DNA from: Ulvibacterium sp965248315
GTDB taxonomy: Bacteria; Bacteroidota; Bacteroidia; Flavobacteriales; Flavobacteriaceae
Direction: 5' to 3'
DNA length: 64,000 bases
NCBI RefSeq assembly: GCF_965248315.1
Contig: NZ_CBDFIX010000002.1
Coordinates: forward strand, 2,170,001-2,234,000
The notes beneath the pieces are model-generated. The model was not told where the DNA came from, did no database searches, and worked only from the letters and a program-made list of their open reading frames with translations. Made by a program: the position numbers and the translations under genes. Of the stretch, positions 26,534-36,225 are shown one piece after another. How positions within the stretch are numbered: position 1 is the stretch's first letter; the number at the start of each line of letters is the position of its first letter.

Positions 26534-27472
26534 ATGCAAAATGTATTTTACATTATAGTTGGGCTTATACTATTAATAGCAGGAGGCAATTGGTTATTAA
26601 AGTCAGCTGTTGCACTTTCACTTCGTCTTCATATTTCAAGAATTATAATAGGGATGACCGTAGTCTCCTTTGCTACTTCAGCTCCAGAGTTAATAGTAAG
26701 TGTTAATGCCGCTTTGAACGGATTTCCTGATTTGGCCTTAGGTAATGTCATAGGGTCTAATATTGCGAATTTAGGATTGGTACTGGCCATTATCATTATT
26801 ATAGGCAGCATAGATGTACGAAAGAGCTTTTATGTTACGGACTGGCCCGTAATGATGGCATCCTCTCTCTTGTTTTTTGTATTCATTTATTTTGATGGGG
26901 AATTGCAACGATATGAAGGAGGAATCATGTTCCTGATTCTATTTTTATTCTTGGTCTATCTTTTGCGTTATCAAAAGCCTGCCGTGGTAGAAGGGGTATC
27001 CAAAAATATAACGCTATTACCACTACATAAGGCAGTATTATTATTGGGTATTGGCGGAGGTGCGCTTTGGGGAGGTTCGGAAATATTGGTTAAGGGTGCT
27101 GTTGGCTTGGCCACCTTTTATGGTGTTAGTGACCGCATCATTGGGATTACCGTAGTCTCCGTTGGAACCAGTATTCCCGAATTGGCCGCATCCATTATTG
27201 CTATCATCCAAAGGGAAAAGGCCATTTCCGTAGGTAATCTTATCGGATCCAATATCTTTAATCTTTTAGCCGTTCTAGGCATTACCGCCATGATTACTCC
27301 TATCGAGGTTCGAGATCAAGGATTATTGGAAAATGATATTTTTTGGATGCTGGGTATTTCCTTTTTGATATTGCCCTTGGTCTTCTTGCCCAAAGGACTG
27401 CGTTTAGGTTGGCGGGATGGCATAATTCTTGTGGGAATTTACGTGGTATTTGTGTATCTTACTGTAACGTAA
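26534..27472 (+). CDS. Calcium/sodium antiporter (CaCA family, YrbG-like)
   Basis: About 312 residues from the ATG at 26534. The in-frame ATG at 26471 adds 21 residues absent from the usual family N-terminus. It has ten to eleven helices with the two inverted alpha repeats of the CaCA superfamily: VVSFATSAPELIVSVNAA with GNVIGSNIANLG, and VVSVGTSIPELAASIIAI with GNLIGSNIFNLLAV. Glutamates in the PEL motifs bind the cation. It exchanges Na+ or K+ for Ca2+ across the inner membrane. It is followed after 15 bp by a CarboxypepD_reg-like gene. Confidence 0.93.
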   Translation: MQNVFYIIVGLILLIAGGNWLLKSAVALSLRLHISRIIIGMTVVSFATSAPELIVSVNAALNGFPDLALGNVIGSNIANLGLVLAIIIIIGSIDVRKSFYVTDWPVMMASSLLFFVFIYFDGELQRYEGGIMFLILFLFLVYLLRYQKPAVVEGVSKNITLLPLHKAVLLLGIGGGALWGGSEILVKGAVGLATFYGVSDRIIGITVVSVGTSIPELAASIIAIIQREKAISVGNLIGSNIFNLLAVLGITAMITPIEVRDQGLLENDIFWMLGISFLILPLVFLPKGLRLGWRDGIILVGIYVVFVYLTVT

Positions 27473-27487
27473 AAACCCCAGCCGGCT

Positions 27488-29092
27488 ATGAACAGGACAC
27501 TTTTTTTAATCTTATATTTCTTACTTTCTCTTGGACCTGTTTCCGCACAACAGGAATTCATACAGGGTAAGCTCCTTGATGCGCAAACCGGGGAGCCCGT
27601 CGTTTTCGCCACGATACGGGTAAAGGACCGGGCCAAGGGAGTAATCTCCAACCAGGACGGCGGTTTCCGTATCCCAACCAGGTTCAAGGAGCTCGGGGAC
27701 GTACTTATCATCTCGAGCATGGGATATCAGAAAAGGGAGATCCCCATTGGGGGCCTATCCCCGGAGCATATCAACATAATAAGGCTCACCCCGGGTGTTC
27801 TGAACTTGTCCGAAGCCGTGGTAACCGGCCAAAAAAAGAGGAAACTTTCTGCTAGAAGGATTGTTCGGAAGGCCCTAGCGAATATGGAAAGGAACTATCC
27901 GCTAAATACTTTCTCGACCATTGGTTATTACAGGGACTATCAATTGAAACAAGGGAATTATGTGAATCTGAACGAGGCCGTCTTGGAGGTATTCGACCAA
28001 GGTTTTTCTCGGATCGATTCGGCGACCACTAAGGTGCGCATCTACGATTACAAAAGGAACACCGATTTTGAACGGGATACCTTGGCCGAGGATCCCTACG
28101 ATTACAGGCGCTTGCTGAAAATAGTGGATAACGCCTATCTCGATAGTTATGGGGGAAATGAATTTTCGATATTAAGGGTTCATGATGCCATACGCAATTA
28201 TAAGGTAGGTTCGTATTCATTTGTGGACCAGTTGGATGCCGACCTGTTGAAAAACCATAGCTTCTCAAGGGACAATAATACTTATCTCAATGGGGAGGCG
28301 CTGTACACTGTAAAATTCAGGAAGCGACATCCGCATTACAGCGCGTTCGGTATTCTGTACGTTTCCCATGGTGATTTTGCCGTACATAAAATGGAATACA
28401 CCCTCTACGATGACCGAAAACGGTTACCCGATCGAAAATTGAATAGGCACCAGGGCCGTGGGCAATTGATTTTTGAAATTACCACCGAATATCAGCGGCA
28501 CGACTACGGGAAGATGTTCCTAAATTATATTTCGTTTGAAAACAGCTTTATTCTGTGGCAGCCACCAAAATTCAAAGTAGAGAACAGTGCCATTGGATTG
28601 ATGAAGAGTCCCTCTGGCGGAATCGGCGGTTTCAGGCTTGAATTAGTATTCAATCGTGATCCAAATGTTACTGAGGCCGAAGATGTGCGCAACTATTTGG
28701 TAAAATATAAGGGGAAGCGTTTGAAAATTAAGACGGCAGGCCTAGTCAAAAATGAAAGAAAAGTGTTTTTACTACCTGACATGACCCAGAAAGAAAGAAA
28801 GGAGATTCTTGAGGGACTTTTTGAGGCCATTAAGAAAAAAATAGACTTAAATAATTTATTTTCCATTGATATAAAACCGATTTTGGATTTGGAGGGGATT
28901 CATAGACTGCACGAATGGAAAAAAAGGGACTACGACCAATTTAGGGAATATTTTGTACAGCAGGTAAAACCTTCCACCGAATTACCTGATGATGATAAAT
29001 TCATGGACAAACACAAACCCATCTTCGAGGATCAGCCCATTGTTAAACCTGATGATTTTGAGGAGTATTGGATGAATACCCCTTTGAAATAG
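27488..29092 (+). CDS. CarboxypepD_reg-like domain protein (paralogue 1)
   Basis: A 534-residue secreted protein with a signal peptide (ending near VSAQ). A carboxypeptidase regulatory-like beta-sandwich follows (about 22-110; GKLLDAQTGEPVVFATIRVK, ISNQDGGFRIP), then a long region without a recognised fold that includes a KKRKLSARRIVRKAL segment. It is closely similar to the next gene in the first 120 residues and at the C-terminus (EYWMNTPLK). The first few hundred bases are visibly more GC-rich than the rest and than the paralogue. Envelope location is likely and the function is unknown. Confidence 0.8.
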   Translation: MNRTLFLILYFLLSLGPVSAQQEFIQGKLLDAQTGEPVVFATIRVKDRAKGVISNQDGGFRIPTRFKELGDVLIISSMGYQKREIPIGGLSPEHINIIRLTPGVLNLSEAVVTGQKKRKLSARRIVRKALANMERNYPLNTFSTIGYYRDYQLKQGNYVNLNEAVLEVFDQGFSRIDSATTKVRIYDYKRNTDFERDTLAEDPYDYRRLLKIVDNAYLDSYGGNEFSILRVHDAIRNYKVGSYSFVDQLDADLLKNHSFSRDNNTYLNGEALYTVKFRKRHPHYSAFGILYVSHGDFAVHKMEYTLYDDRKRLPDRKLNRHQGRGQLIFEITTEYQRHDYGKMFLNYISFENSFILWQPPKFKVENSAIGLMKSPSGGIGGFRLELVFNRDPNVTEAEDVRNYLVKYKGKRLKIKTAGLVKNERKVFLLPDMTQKERKEILEGLFEAIKKKIDLNNLFSIDIKPILDLEGIHRLHEWKKRDYDQFREYFVQQVKPSTELPDDDKFMDKHKPIFEDQPIVKPDDFEEYWMNTPLK

Positions 29093-29130
29093 GTCATAAA
29101 ATGGCAGCATAAAACTAGAATACTTTCAAA

Positions 29131-30873
29131 ATGGTATTGAGAAATTTTAAATGTATATACTTTTTGATTTTGTTCTGCTTCAATACAATTTTATTTTCCC
29201 AAGAAAATGACTTCATACGGGGCAAACTTTTGGATACCGGATCCGGTGAACCGGTGGTATTTGCTACCATCAGGATAAAGGAAAAGGCCATTGGGGTCAT
29301 CTCCAATCAAGATGGCGGGTTTCGCATCCCCAAAAAGTTCAAGGAGTTAGGGGATATACTTGTCATTTCCAGTATGGGCTATCAAAAAAAAGAAATTCCC
29401 ATGGCCGGTCTATCCCCTGATGCCATAAATGTTATTCAACTTTCCCAAGGAGTCATGGAACTGTCCGAGGCCGTGGTTATTGCGCGAAAAAAGAGGAGGT
29501 TGTCAGCGAGAAGAATTGTAAGGAAAGCAATAGAGGCTATACCCGCAAACTATCCCCAAAATTCGTTCTCCTTAACCGGATATTACAGGGATTACCAACT
29601 TGACCAAAACAATGACTACATAAACCTTAACGAGGCTATTCTTGAAGCCTTTGACTTGGGTTTTGACGAAATCGATAGCACTACGACCAAGGTTAAAATC
29701 TATGAATACAAAAAGAACACGGATTTCGAAAGGGATACGTTGGCAGATGACCCCTATAACTATAGGACTTGGAAAAAGGTAATCGACAGGGCCTATTTGT
29801 TCAATTATGGGGGTAATGAATTTACAATTCTTAGGATTCATGACGCCGTGCGGAACTTTAAAATCAATTCCTACGATTTTGTAAATCAATTGGAAAAGGA
29901 TTTTTTGAACAATCATTTTTTCGATCGGGAAGACGATGTGTATTCGGATGACCAGGCCTTGTACGGAATAGACTTTAGAAATTCCAAACCGGGATTAAGA
30001 ATATCCGGAAAATTTGCAATATCCAAAGAGAACTATGCCATCCATAAGATGGAATATGCCATTTACGACACCGGTAATGAAAAACGGAAACGAAAAAGGA
30101 AAGATAAGGACCAACTTATTTTCAAGGTAGTATCCGAGTACAAACCAAAGTACGGTAAAATGTACTTGAATTATATTTCATTCCACAATAGTTTTATGTT
30201 GGGTATGCCACCCAAATTTGTAGTAAGTAAAATCTACTTGGATGACTCACGCAAATGTTTTACGGTCAGGTTCAGTGAAGCGGTAGATTTTTTCTCTGCT
30301 AAAAACAAAAAGCACTATAACTTCAGTTTCCATAATAGGAAAACTTCCTTTTCAAAAATACTACCTTACCTATACACCGTTGACCTCTATCCTGATTGGA
30401 CCAAAAGGAAGTTTACGGATATCCGGTCCGAAATAGATGAAATAGTGCGAAGTTTTAAGTTGGATCCCAAGAATACCCCCAGGGAGATGTCCCAAGAATT
30501 CAAGTACACCACCGGAGACCTCCATATATACAGAGCACGACTTGACCCCGATTTAATAGAGGAAGGATTGGGGAATATGTTTCAGGTAGAATTGAAGGAA
30601 GGAAGTTTTGAATTGAACATGCCAAAGGCGTTTAGCGTAGCTATCGAAAGACTTAAGGATGTCAATGGCAATTATCTTAATAAACGGGTTTATAAGGAAT
30701 ATAAACAATTTAGGGAGTTTTTTGTGCAGCAAGTAAGACCAGGCAAAACTGTCTCGGACGATAGTCTCTTTATGAACAATCGCAGGCCAATTTTTGAAAA
30801 CCAGCCAATAGCAAAACCCGAAGACGTTGAAAACTACTGGATGAATACACCATTACAAAAAACAGAAAATTAA
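29131..30873 (+). CDS. CarboxypepD_reg-like domain protein (paralogue 2)
   Basis: A 580-residue tandem paralogue of the preceding gene, with the same signal peptide, regulatory-like domain, basic RRLSARRIVRKAI segment and EYWMNTPL-type C-terminus. The middle (about 370-480) differs and is longer. It lies 38 bp downstream and is followed by a strong terminator, so the pair probably forms one transcript. It resembles the N-terminal extension of TonB-dependent receptors and DUF5686 proteins but lacks a barrel. Confidence 0.8.
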   Translation: MVLRNFKCIYFLILFCFNTILFSQENDFIRGKLLDTGSGEPVVFATIRIKEKAIGVISNQDGGFRIPKKFKELGDILVISSMGYQKKEIPMAGLSPDAINVIQLSQGVMELSEAVVIARKKRRLSARRIVRKAIEAIPANYPQNSFSLTGYYRDYQLDQNNDYINLNEAILEAFDLGFDEIDSTTTKVKIYEYKKNTDFERDTLADDPYNYRTWKKVIDRAYLFNYGGNEFTILRIHDAVRNFKINSYDFVNQLEKDFLNNHFFDREDDVYSDDQALYGIDFRNSKPGLRISGKFAISKENYAIHKMEYAIYDTGNEKRKRKRKDKDQLIFKVVSEYKPKYGKMYLNYISFHNSFMLGMPPKFVVSKIYLDDSRKCFTVRFSEAVDFFSAKNKKHYNFSFHNRKTSFSKILPYLYTVDLYPDWTKRKFTDIRSEIDEIVRSFKLDPKNTPREMSQEFKYTTGDLHIYRARLDPDLIEEGLGNMFQVELKEGSFELNMPKAFSVAIERLKDVNGNYLNKRVYKEYKQFREFFVQQVRPGKTVSDDSLFMNNRRPIFENQPIAKPEDVENYWMNTPLQKTEN

Positions 30874-30900
30874 AAAAGCGTACCGAGGAGGTACGCTTTT
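30874..30900 (+). terminator. Bidirectional terminator
   Basis: AAAAGCGTAC, a 7-nt loop, then GTACGCTTTT, directly after the paralogue 2 stop and facing the convergent glutamine synthetase gene. Confidence 0.8.
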
Positions 30901-30928
30901 CTAGGTAGTACAACAATCAATTAATTAT

Positions 30929-31951
30929 TTATACGTCAGCGGATTTAACGGTTTTTATTATTCTGCCCGCTATCTTATAAGGATCCCCATTGGAAGCTGG
31001 TCTTCTATCTTCCAGCCATCCTTTCCATCCTTTTTCAACGGTTATGATTGGAATACGAATAGAAGCGCCACGGTCAGAAATACCATAACTAAAATCATCT
31101 ATAGAAGCTGTTTCGTGGAGACCTGTTAGGCGTTGGTCATTAAACTCTCCGTAAACCTCGATATGTTCTTTAACGACCGGTCGGAATGCTTCACAAATTT
31201 TTTCATATGTTTCTTTAGAACCACAAGTTCTCAAGGTTGTATTAGAAAAGTTAGCATGCATACCGGATCCGTTCCAATCCATGTCTTTTCCAAGTGGTTT
31301 TGGGTGGTATTCAATATAGTAACCATATTGTTCCGTTAAACGGGCCAATAAGTATCTAGCGATCCAGATTTCATCCCCAGCTTTCTTTGCACCTTTAGCA
31401 AATAATTGAAATTCCCATTGACCAGCAGCAACTTCTTGGTTAATCCCTTCAAAATTAAGTCCGGCGTCGATACATAGGTTTGCATGCTCTTCAACTAATT
31501 CCCTTCCCCACGTATTTTTTCCACCAACAGAACAATAATACATGCCTTGGGGACCAGGATAACCACCAACAGGGAATCCTAATGGCAATTGGGTTTCGGT
31601 ATCCATAATGAAGTATTCTTGCTCAAAACCAAACCAGAAATCATTATCATCATCGTCAATAGTAGCTCTACCGTTAGAAACATGAGGTGTACCATCCGCA
31701 TTTAAGACTTCGGTCATAACCAAGTATCCATTTACTCGAGCAGGGTCTGGATAAATCGCAACGGGCTTTAACAAACAGTCAGAAGATCCTCCCTCAGCCT
31801 GTTTTGTTGAGGAACCATCAAAAGACCACATTCCAAGTTCTTCAAGTGTTCCTTTGAAATCTTCGTGCTCCTCCACTTTTGTCTTACCTCTTAAATTTTG
31901 GGTTGGATAGTAACCATCTAACCACAGATATTCCAATTTAATCTTTGCCAT
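30929..31951 (-). CDS. Glutamine synthetase, type II (beta-grasp, eukaryote-like)
   Basis: 340 residues from the ATG at 31951 (KIKLEYLWLDGYYPTQNLRGKTK); the upstream ATG at 31993 would add 14 atypical residues. It has a beta-grasp domain followed by the catalytic domain. Visible motifs are FGFEQEYFIMD (metal-binding glutamates), the NWNGSGMHANFS-type segment of GSII (WNGSGMHANFS seen), and ASIRIP with DRRPASNGDPY near the end. It condenses glutamate and ammonia to glutamine with ATP. It is divergent from a GSIII gene across a palindromic site. At about 340 residues it has normal GSII length. Confidence 0.95.
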   Translation of the reverse strand: MAKIKLEYLWLDGYYPTQNLRGKTKVEEHEDFKGTLEELGMWSFDGSSTKQAEGGSSDCLLKPVAIYPDPARVNGYLVMTEVLNADGTPHVSNGRATIDDDDNDFWFGFEQEYFIMDTETQLPLGFPVGGYPGPQGMYYCSVGGKNTWGRELVEEHANLCIDAGLNFEGINQEVAAGQWEFQLFAKGAKKAGDEIWIARYLLARLTEQYGYYIEYHPKPLGKDMDWNGSGMHANFSNTTLRTCGSKETYEKICEAFRPVVKEHIEVYGEFNDQRLTGLHETASIDDFSYGISDRGASIRIPIITVEKGWKGWLEDRRPASNGDPYKIAGRIIKTVKSADV

Positions 31952-31990
31952 AATTTTTTGGTTGTTAATATTTATATTTTTAAAGACCAA

Positions 31991-31998
31991 CAAAAATA
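31991..31998 (-). promoter_or_regulatory. Candidate -7 box for the type II glutamine synthetase
   Basis: TATTTTTG on the minus strand, 39 bp before the start codon. It matches TAnnTTTG, but no -33 TTG is visible at the right spacing, so activator dependence is possible. Confidence 0.35.
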
Positions 31999-32060
31999 TA
32001 TTTTTTGATGAATTAATCTAATTTTTCGGGGGTTAAAAATCAAAAAAGCAAACATAATTT

Positions 32061-32090
32061 AAGATACCCCTATTTTGGCTGGGGTATTTT
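32061..32090. promoter_or_regulatory. Candidate nitrogen operator between the two glutamine synthetase genes
   Basis: An inverted repeat: AAGATACCCC, 10 bp, GGGGTATTTT (9/10 paired). The same ACCCC-N10-GGGGT layout recurs upstream of glnK at 59940-59970. It lies about 110 bp from the GSII start and about 75-105 bp from the GSIII start. Confidence 0.6.
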
Positions 32091-32166
32091 AGAAAAAGTT
32101 TATTTTTTTGAGGATATATTATTAATTCCTTAAATGATTATTTTAGCCAAAAATTACAAAGAAGCC

Positions 32167-34353
32167 ATGTTCAAAATGCGATTTAATGCCATATCGGAAA
32201 GCCTAAGGAGAAATAGGATAGTTATTGAAGAGAAAGGCCGTCGTTCCGAGCTGTTCGGTATTCAAGTATTCAATGACGAGAAAATGTTGCAATACCTAAC
32301 TAAAGATGCTTTGGAAAGCGTTCGGGGAGCCATATTTTCGGGATCTAAAATTGATAGAAAAATTGCCGATCAAGTGGCGGAGGCCATGAAGGGTTGGGCG
32401 ATAGCTAACGGGGCTACACACTATACACATTGGTTTCAACCGTTAACCGGGTCCACAGCAGAAAAACACGATGCTTTCTTTGACTTGCTACCCGATGGAA
32501 AAGGCTTGGAAAAATTTGGAGGAGGACAATTAGTCCAGCAAGAACCGGATGCTTCCAGCTTTCCCAGTGGTGGAATTCGGAACACTTTTGAGGCCAGGGG
32601 GTATACCGCCTGGGACCCTACATCACCAGCATTTGTATATGGCACCACCCTTTGTGTGCCGACTATATTCGTTTCCTATACCGGAGAGGCCTTGGATAAC
32701 AAAGCTCCTTTGTTAAGGGCCTTGCATGCCGTGGATGAAGCTGCGACGGCGGTGGCAAAATATTTTGACAAGAATGTGTCCAAGGTGAATGCTACCTTGG
32801 GTTGGGAGCAGGAATACTTCTTAATAGACAAGGCCTTGGCCTATTCTCGTCCGGATATTATTCTAACCGGTCGCACCCTTGTAGGTCACTTGGCCGCTAA
32901 GGGACAACAATTGGACGATCACTATTTTGGGGTAATTCCGAATAGGGTACTCAGTTTTATGAGCGATTTGGAAAAGGAGTGCACGAAATTAGGAATTCCG
33001 GTAAAAACAAGGCATAATGAGGTTGCACCCAACCAATTTGAACTGGCACCTGTATTTGAGGAGGCCAATTTGGCCGTGGATCACAACCTCTTGCTTATGG
33101 ACGTTATGGAAAAAATAGCGGATACGCATAATTTTAAGGTTTTGTTCCATGAAAAACCCTTCGCCGGTATCAATGGTTCAGGAAAGCATAATAATTGGTC
33201 ACTGGCCACGGATACTGGGACCAACTTGTTGAGTCCAGGCTCCACACCCATGAAGAATCTTCAATTTTTGACCTTTTTCGTAAATACCATAAAGGCCGTA
33301 GACCATTATGAGGAGTTGTTGCGATCTTCCATAGCATCGGCAAGTAACGATCACAGGTTGGGAGCAAATGAGGCGCCTCCTGCCATTCTTTCCATTTTCA
33401 TTGGAAAACAGCTCGGCCAGGTGTTGGATGAATTGGAAGGAGTTTCCCAAGGAAAATTATCCCCTGAGGAAAAAACCGAACTTAAATTGAACGTTGTTGG
33501 AAAAATTCCGGAAATCCTACTGGACAATACGGATAGGAATCGTACCTCACCCTTTGCCTTTACCGGTAACAAATTTGAAATGAGGGGAGTCGGTTCAAAA
33601 ACCAATTGTGCCAAACCCATGACAATTTTGAACACTATTGTTGCCAAACAATTGAAGGCGTTCAAAAAAGAAGTGGACGTTCTTATTGACAAGAAAAACC
33701 TGAAAAAGGATGAGGCCATTTTTAATATTCTTCGAGAGTATATTAAAACTTCTAAAAAGATACGTTTTGATGGCGATGGGTACAGCGAGGATTGGGAAAA
33801 AGAGGCCAAACGAAGAAAATTGAGCAATAACAAAACTACTCCTGAGGCCCTGCAAATAATGACCGGCAAAGATAGTATCGCTCTTTTTAGGGAAATGAAG
33901 GTAATGAGCGAAATAGAGGTGAGGGCCCGTCAAGAGGTTGAATTGGAAGCCTATATTCTACATATTCAAATAGAAGGCCGAGTGCTCAATGAGCTGATGT
34001 ACAATCACGTTATACCATCGTCCATACACTATCAAAACAAACTTATTACCAATGTCAATGGTTTGAAGGAGATTTATGGAGCAGCATATAAAAAGTTAAC
34101 CGAGGGGCAACTTAACATCATTGAACAGATTGCCGAGCATATTTTGGAAATCAAGAAAAAGACGGACCATATGGTAGAAGCAAGAAAAAAGGCCAATACC
34201 CTTAATGATTTGAACAAAAAGGCTACGGCATATTGCGAAAATGTACGCCCTTATTTTGATGAAATCCGCTATCACTCAGATAAATTGGAACGTTTAGTGG
34301 ACGATGCCGAATGGCCTTTGACCAAGTATAGGGAACTTTTGTTTGTCAAATAA
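32167..34353 (+). CDS. glnN: Glutamine synthetase type III
   Basis: About 728 residues from the ATG at 32167. The in-frame ATG at 32134 would give 739, and the true start is not certain. The length, and an RFNAISESLRRNR-type start, mark GSIII. Motifs include GWEQEYFLIDK (metal site), RHNEVAPNQFELAPVFE, INGSGKHNNWS and DRNRTSPFAFTGNKFEMRG. The C-terminal 170 residues are helical, as in GSIII. It makes glutamine in the cytoplasm as a dodecamer in characterised relatives. Its divergent partner is a GSII gene. Confidence 0.95.
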   Translation: MFKMRFNAISESLRRNRIVIEEKGRRSELFGIQVFNDEKMLQYLTKDALESVRGAIFSGSKIDRKIADQVAEAMKGWAIANGATHYTHWFQPLTGSTAEKHDAFFDLLPDGKGLEKFGGGQLVQQEPDASSFPSGGIRNTFEARGYTAWDPTSPAFVYGTTLCVPTIFVSYTGEALDNKAPLLRALHAVDEAATAVAKYFDKNVSKVNATLGWEQEYFLIDKALAYSRPDIILTGRTLVGHLAAKGQQLDDHYFGVIPNRVLSFMSDLEKECTKLGIPVKTRHNEVAPNQFELAPVFEEANLAVDHNLLLMDVMEKIADTHNFKVLFHEKPFAGINGSGKHNNWSLATDTGTNLLSPGSTPMKNLQFLTFFVNTIKAVDHYEELLRSSIASASNDHRLGANEAPPAILSIFIGKQLGQVLDELEGVSQGKLSPEEKTELKLNVVGKIPEILLDNTDRNRTSPFAFTGNKFEMRGVGSKTNCAKPMTILNTIVAKQLKAFKKEVDVLIDKKNLKKDEAIFNILREYIKTSKKIRFDGDGYSEDWEKEAKRRKLSNNKTTPEALQIMTGKDSIALFREMKVMSEIEVRARQEVELEAYILHIQIEGRVLNELMYNHVIPSSIHYQNKLITNVNGLKEIYGAAYKKLTEGQLNIIEQIAEHILEIKKKTDHMVEARKKANTLNDLNKKATAYCENVRPYFDEIRYHSDKLERLVDDAEWPLTKYRELLFVK

Positions 34354-34515
34354 ACCCTGCTCCAAACCCATGACATACAGCAGACATGGAAAGACTGTTT
34401 CAAAGGAGAGTTGGTTAGGGCAGAATTTCCAATCCATAATCCTTTAGATTGTTCCGATCTTTTAAACCCTAAAGTGTGTGTATTCCTTCAATTCCCCTAT
34501 TTTTGAGCACAAACA

Positions 34516-35700
34516 ATGAACATGAGCTCTGCCAATAGTAAAAGATATGATTTGCGTGGTGTTTCCGCTTCTAAGGAAGACGTACATAATGCAATAAAAA
34601 ACTTGGATAAAGGTCTGTTTCCAAAGGCCTTTTGCAAAATTGTACCCGATTACCTAACAAACGACGATGAATATTGTTTAGTGATGCATGCAGATGGTGC
34701 CGGGACCAAATCTTCCTTGGCCTATATGTATTGGAAAGAGACTGGTGATATTTCGGTCTGGAAGGGCATAGCCCAGGATGCGTTGATAATGAACATTGAT
34801 GATTTGGTGTGTGTTGGGGCGGTGGACCATATTATGCTTTCTTCCACCATAGGAAGGAACAAAAATTTGATTCCCGGTGAGGTAATCTCTGCAATCATCA
34901 ATGGTACGGAGGAGCTGATTTCGGATTTAAAAGAATATGGCATTACAATCCATTCCACTGGCGGGGAAACGGCAGATGTAGGGGATTTGGTGCGCACTAT
35001 AATCGTAGATTCCACTGTAACTGCAAGGATAAAACGTAGTACCGTCATTGACAATGCCAATATCAAAGCCGGTGATGTCATCGTTGGTCTTGCTTCTTAT
35101 GGACAAGCTACCTATGAAAAGGAATATAACGGGGGAATGGGGAGTAATGGATTGACTTCCGCCAGACATGATGTTTTTGCCAAATATTTAGCTGAAAAAT
35201 ATCCGGAAAGTTATGATGCCGCGGTTCCCGAGGAATTGATATATTCTGGAAACATTAAACTCACGGAGACTATTGAAGATGCACCGTTGGATGCCGGGAA
35301 ATTGGTGCTTTCACCTACACGTACCTATGCACCCATAATCAAAAGGATTTTGGAAAAATATACCTCGATCGATATACATGGAATGGTGCATTGTAGTGGT
35401 GGAGCCCAGACTAAAATTCTTCATTTTATAGATGACCTTCATGTCATAAAAGACAACCTTTTTCCGCTGCCACCATTGTTTAAATTGATTCAGGAACAAT
35501 CCAGGACAGATTGGAAGGAAATGTATCAGGTTTTTAACTGTGGCCACCGTTTGGAACTTTATGTAAACGAGGTTGTGGCACAGGATTTGATAAATATCTC
35601 CGAAAGCTTCGGGGTGCAAGCCCAAATTGTGGGTAGGGTGGAAGAAAATACATCCAAAAAACTCACGATTGTAAGTGAGTATGGCACCTTCGTATATTAA
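34516..35700 (+). CDS. purM: AIR synthase-related protein (PurM-like)
   Basis: A 394-residue member of the PurM fold: an ATP-binding N-terminal domain (HADGAGTKSSLAYMYW, INIDDL-type acidic motif in LIMNIDDLVCVGA, STGGETADVGDLV) and a C-terminal domain (GDVIVGLASYGQATYE...GGMGSNGLTSARHD). PurM cyclises FGAM to AIR in purine synthesis. It is longer than enterobacterial PurM (about 345), as is usual in Bacteroidota. Two ATGs (34516 and 34522) are possible. Another PurM-family role cannot be excluded. Confidence 0.88.
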   Translation: MNMSSANSKRYDLRGVSASKEDVHNAIKNLDKGLFPKAFCKIVPDYLTNDDEYCLVMHADGAGTKSSLAYMYWKETGDISVWKGIAQDALIMNIDDLVCVGAVDHIMLSSTIGRNKNLIPGEVISAIINGTEELISDLKEYGITIHSTGGETADVGDLVRTIIVDSTVTARIKRSTVIDNANIKAGDVIVGLASYGQATYEKEYNGGMGSNGLTSARHDVFAKYLAEKYPESYDAAVPEELIYSGNIKLTETIEDAPLDAGKLVLSPTRTYAPIIKRILEKYTSIDIHGMVHCSGGAQTKILHFIDDLHVIKDNLFPLPPLFKLIQEQSRTDWKEMYQVFNCGHRLELYVNEVVAQDLINISESFGVQAQIVGRVEENTSKKLTIVSEYGTFVY

Positions 35701-35749
35701 GGCATACGATTACCCCAAATGCTACGTTGTGTATAGTAAATATAATGCT

Positions 35750-36193
35750 ATGGAACGAAAGGAATTTCTTAGAAGCATAGGAGCCGGAGCGGCCTTTGCC
35801 ATTACATTTCCCTGTTTGCAAGGATGTTCGAACAGTGATGATACGCCCGGCAATATATCCGAAGTGCCATCTGGAGTGGATTTTACTATTGATCTAACCT
35901 CTGAAGAGGGAACCAAATTGATGAACAACGGAGATTTTATCCTAAAAAATTTGGTCGTTGTCGTTAAAAATTTAGAAGGGGAATTCGTTGCCGCGAGCCA
36001 GGTATGTAGCCACGAAGCCTACGATCAGGTGCGCTTTGCAAATGTGGACGGGGGTATCTTTTACTGCGATGTTCACGGTTCTCGTTTTGAACAGGACGGT
36101 ACTCCTCTGAATCAGGTAGACAGCAACCCCGCCAGACCTTTAAAAATATTTAATACCGAGCTGAGCGGAGACACACTTCGCATTTTTGAATAA
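35750..36193 (+). CDS. Rieske [2Fe-2S] lipoprotein
   Basis: 147 residues from the ATG at 35750. The N-terminus ERKEFLRSIGAGAAFAITFPCLQGC is Tat-like but has only one arginine before the hydrophobic core, and it ends in a lipobox-like LQGC. The Rieske ligands are CSH (Cys-x-His) and CDVH (Cys-x2-His), about 20 residues apart. It probably carries electrons on the periplasmic side. It lies between the PurM-like gene and the thioredoxin/ApbE genes, in what looks like an envelope redox cluster. Confidence 0.88.
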   Translation: MERKEFLRSIGAGAAFAITFPCLQGCSNSDDTPGNISEVPSGVDFTIDLTSEEGTKLMNNGDFILKNLVVVVKNLEGEFVAASQVCSHEAYDQVRFANVDGGIFYCDVHGSRFEQDGTPLNQVDSNPARPLKIFNTELSGDTLRIFE

Positions 36194-36225
36194 TTTGAAT
36201 CGATTTTTTGCCCTAAAGAAATATC

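Noticed and set aside
33351..33869. 172-residue minus-strand ORF within the GSIII gene
   Set aside because: It is antisense to a conserved enzyme, and low complexity in Ser and Phe reflects the complementary strand of coding DNA.
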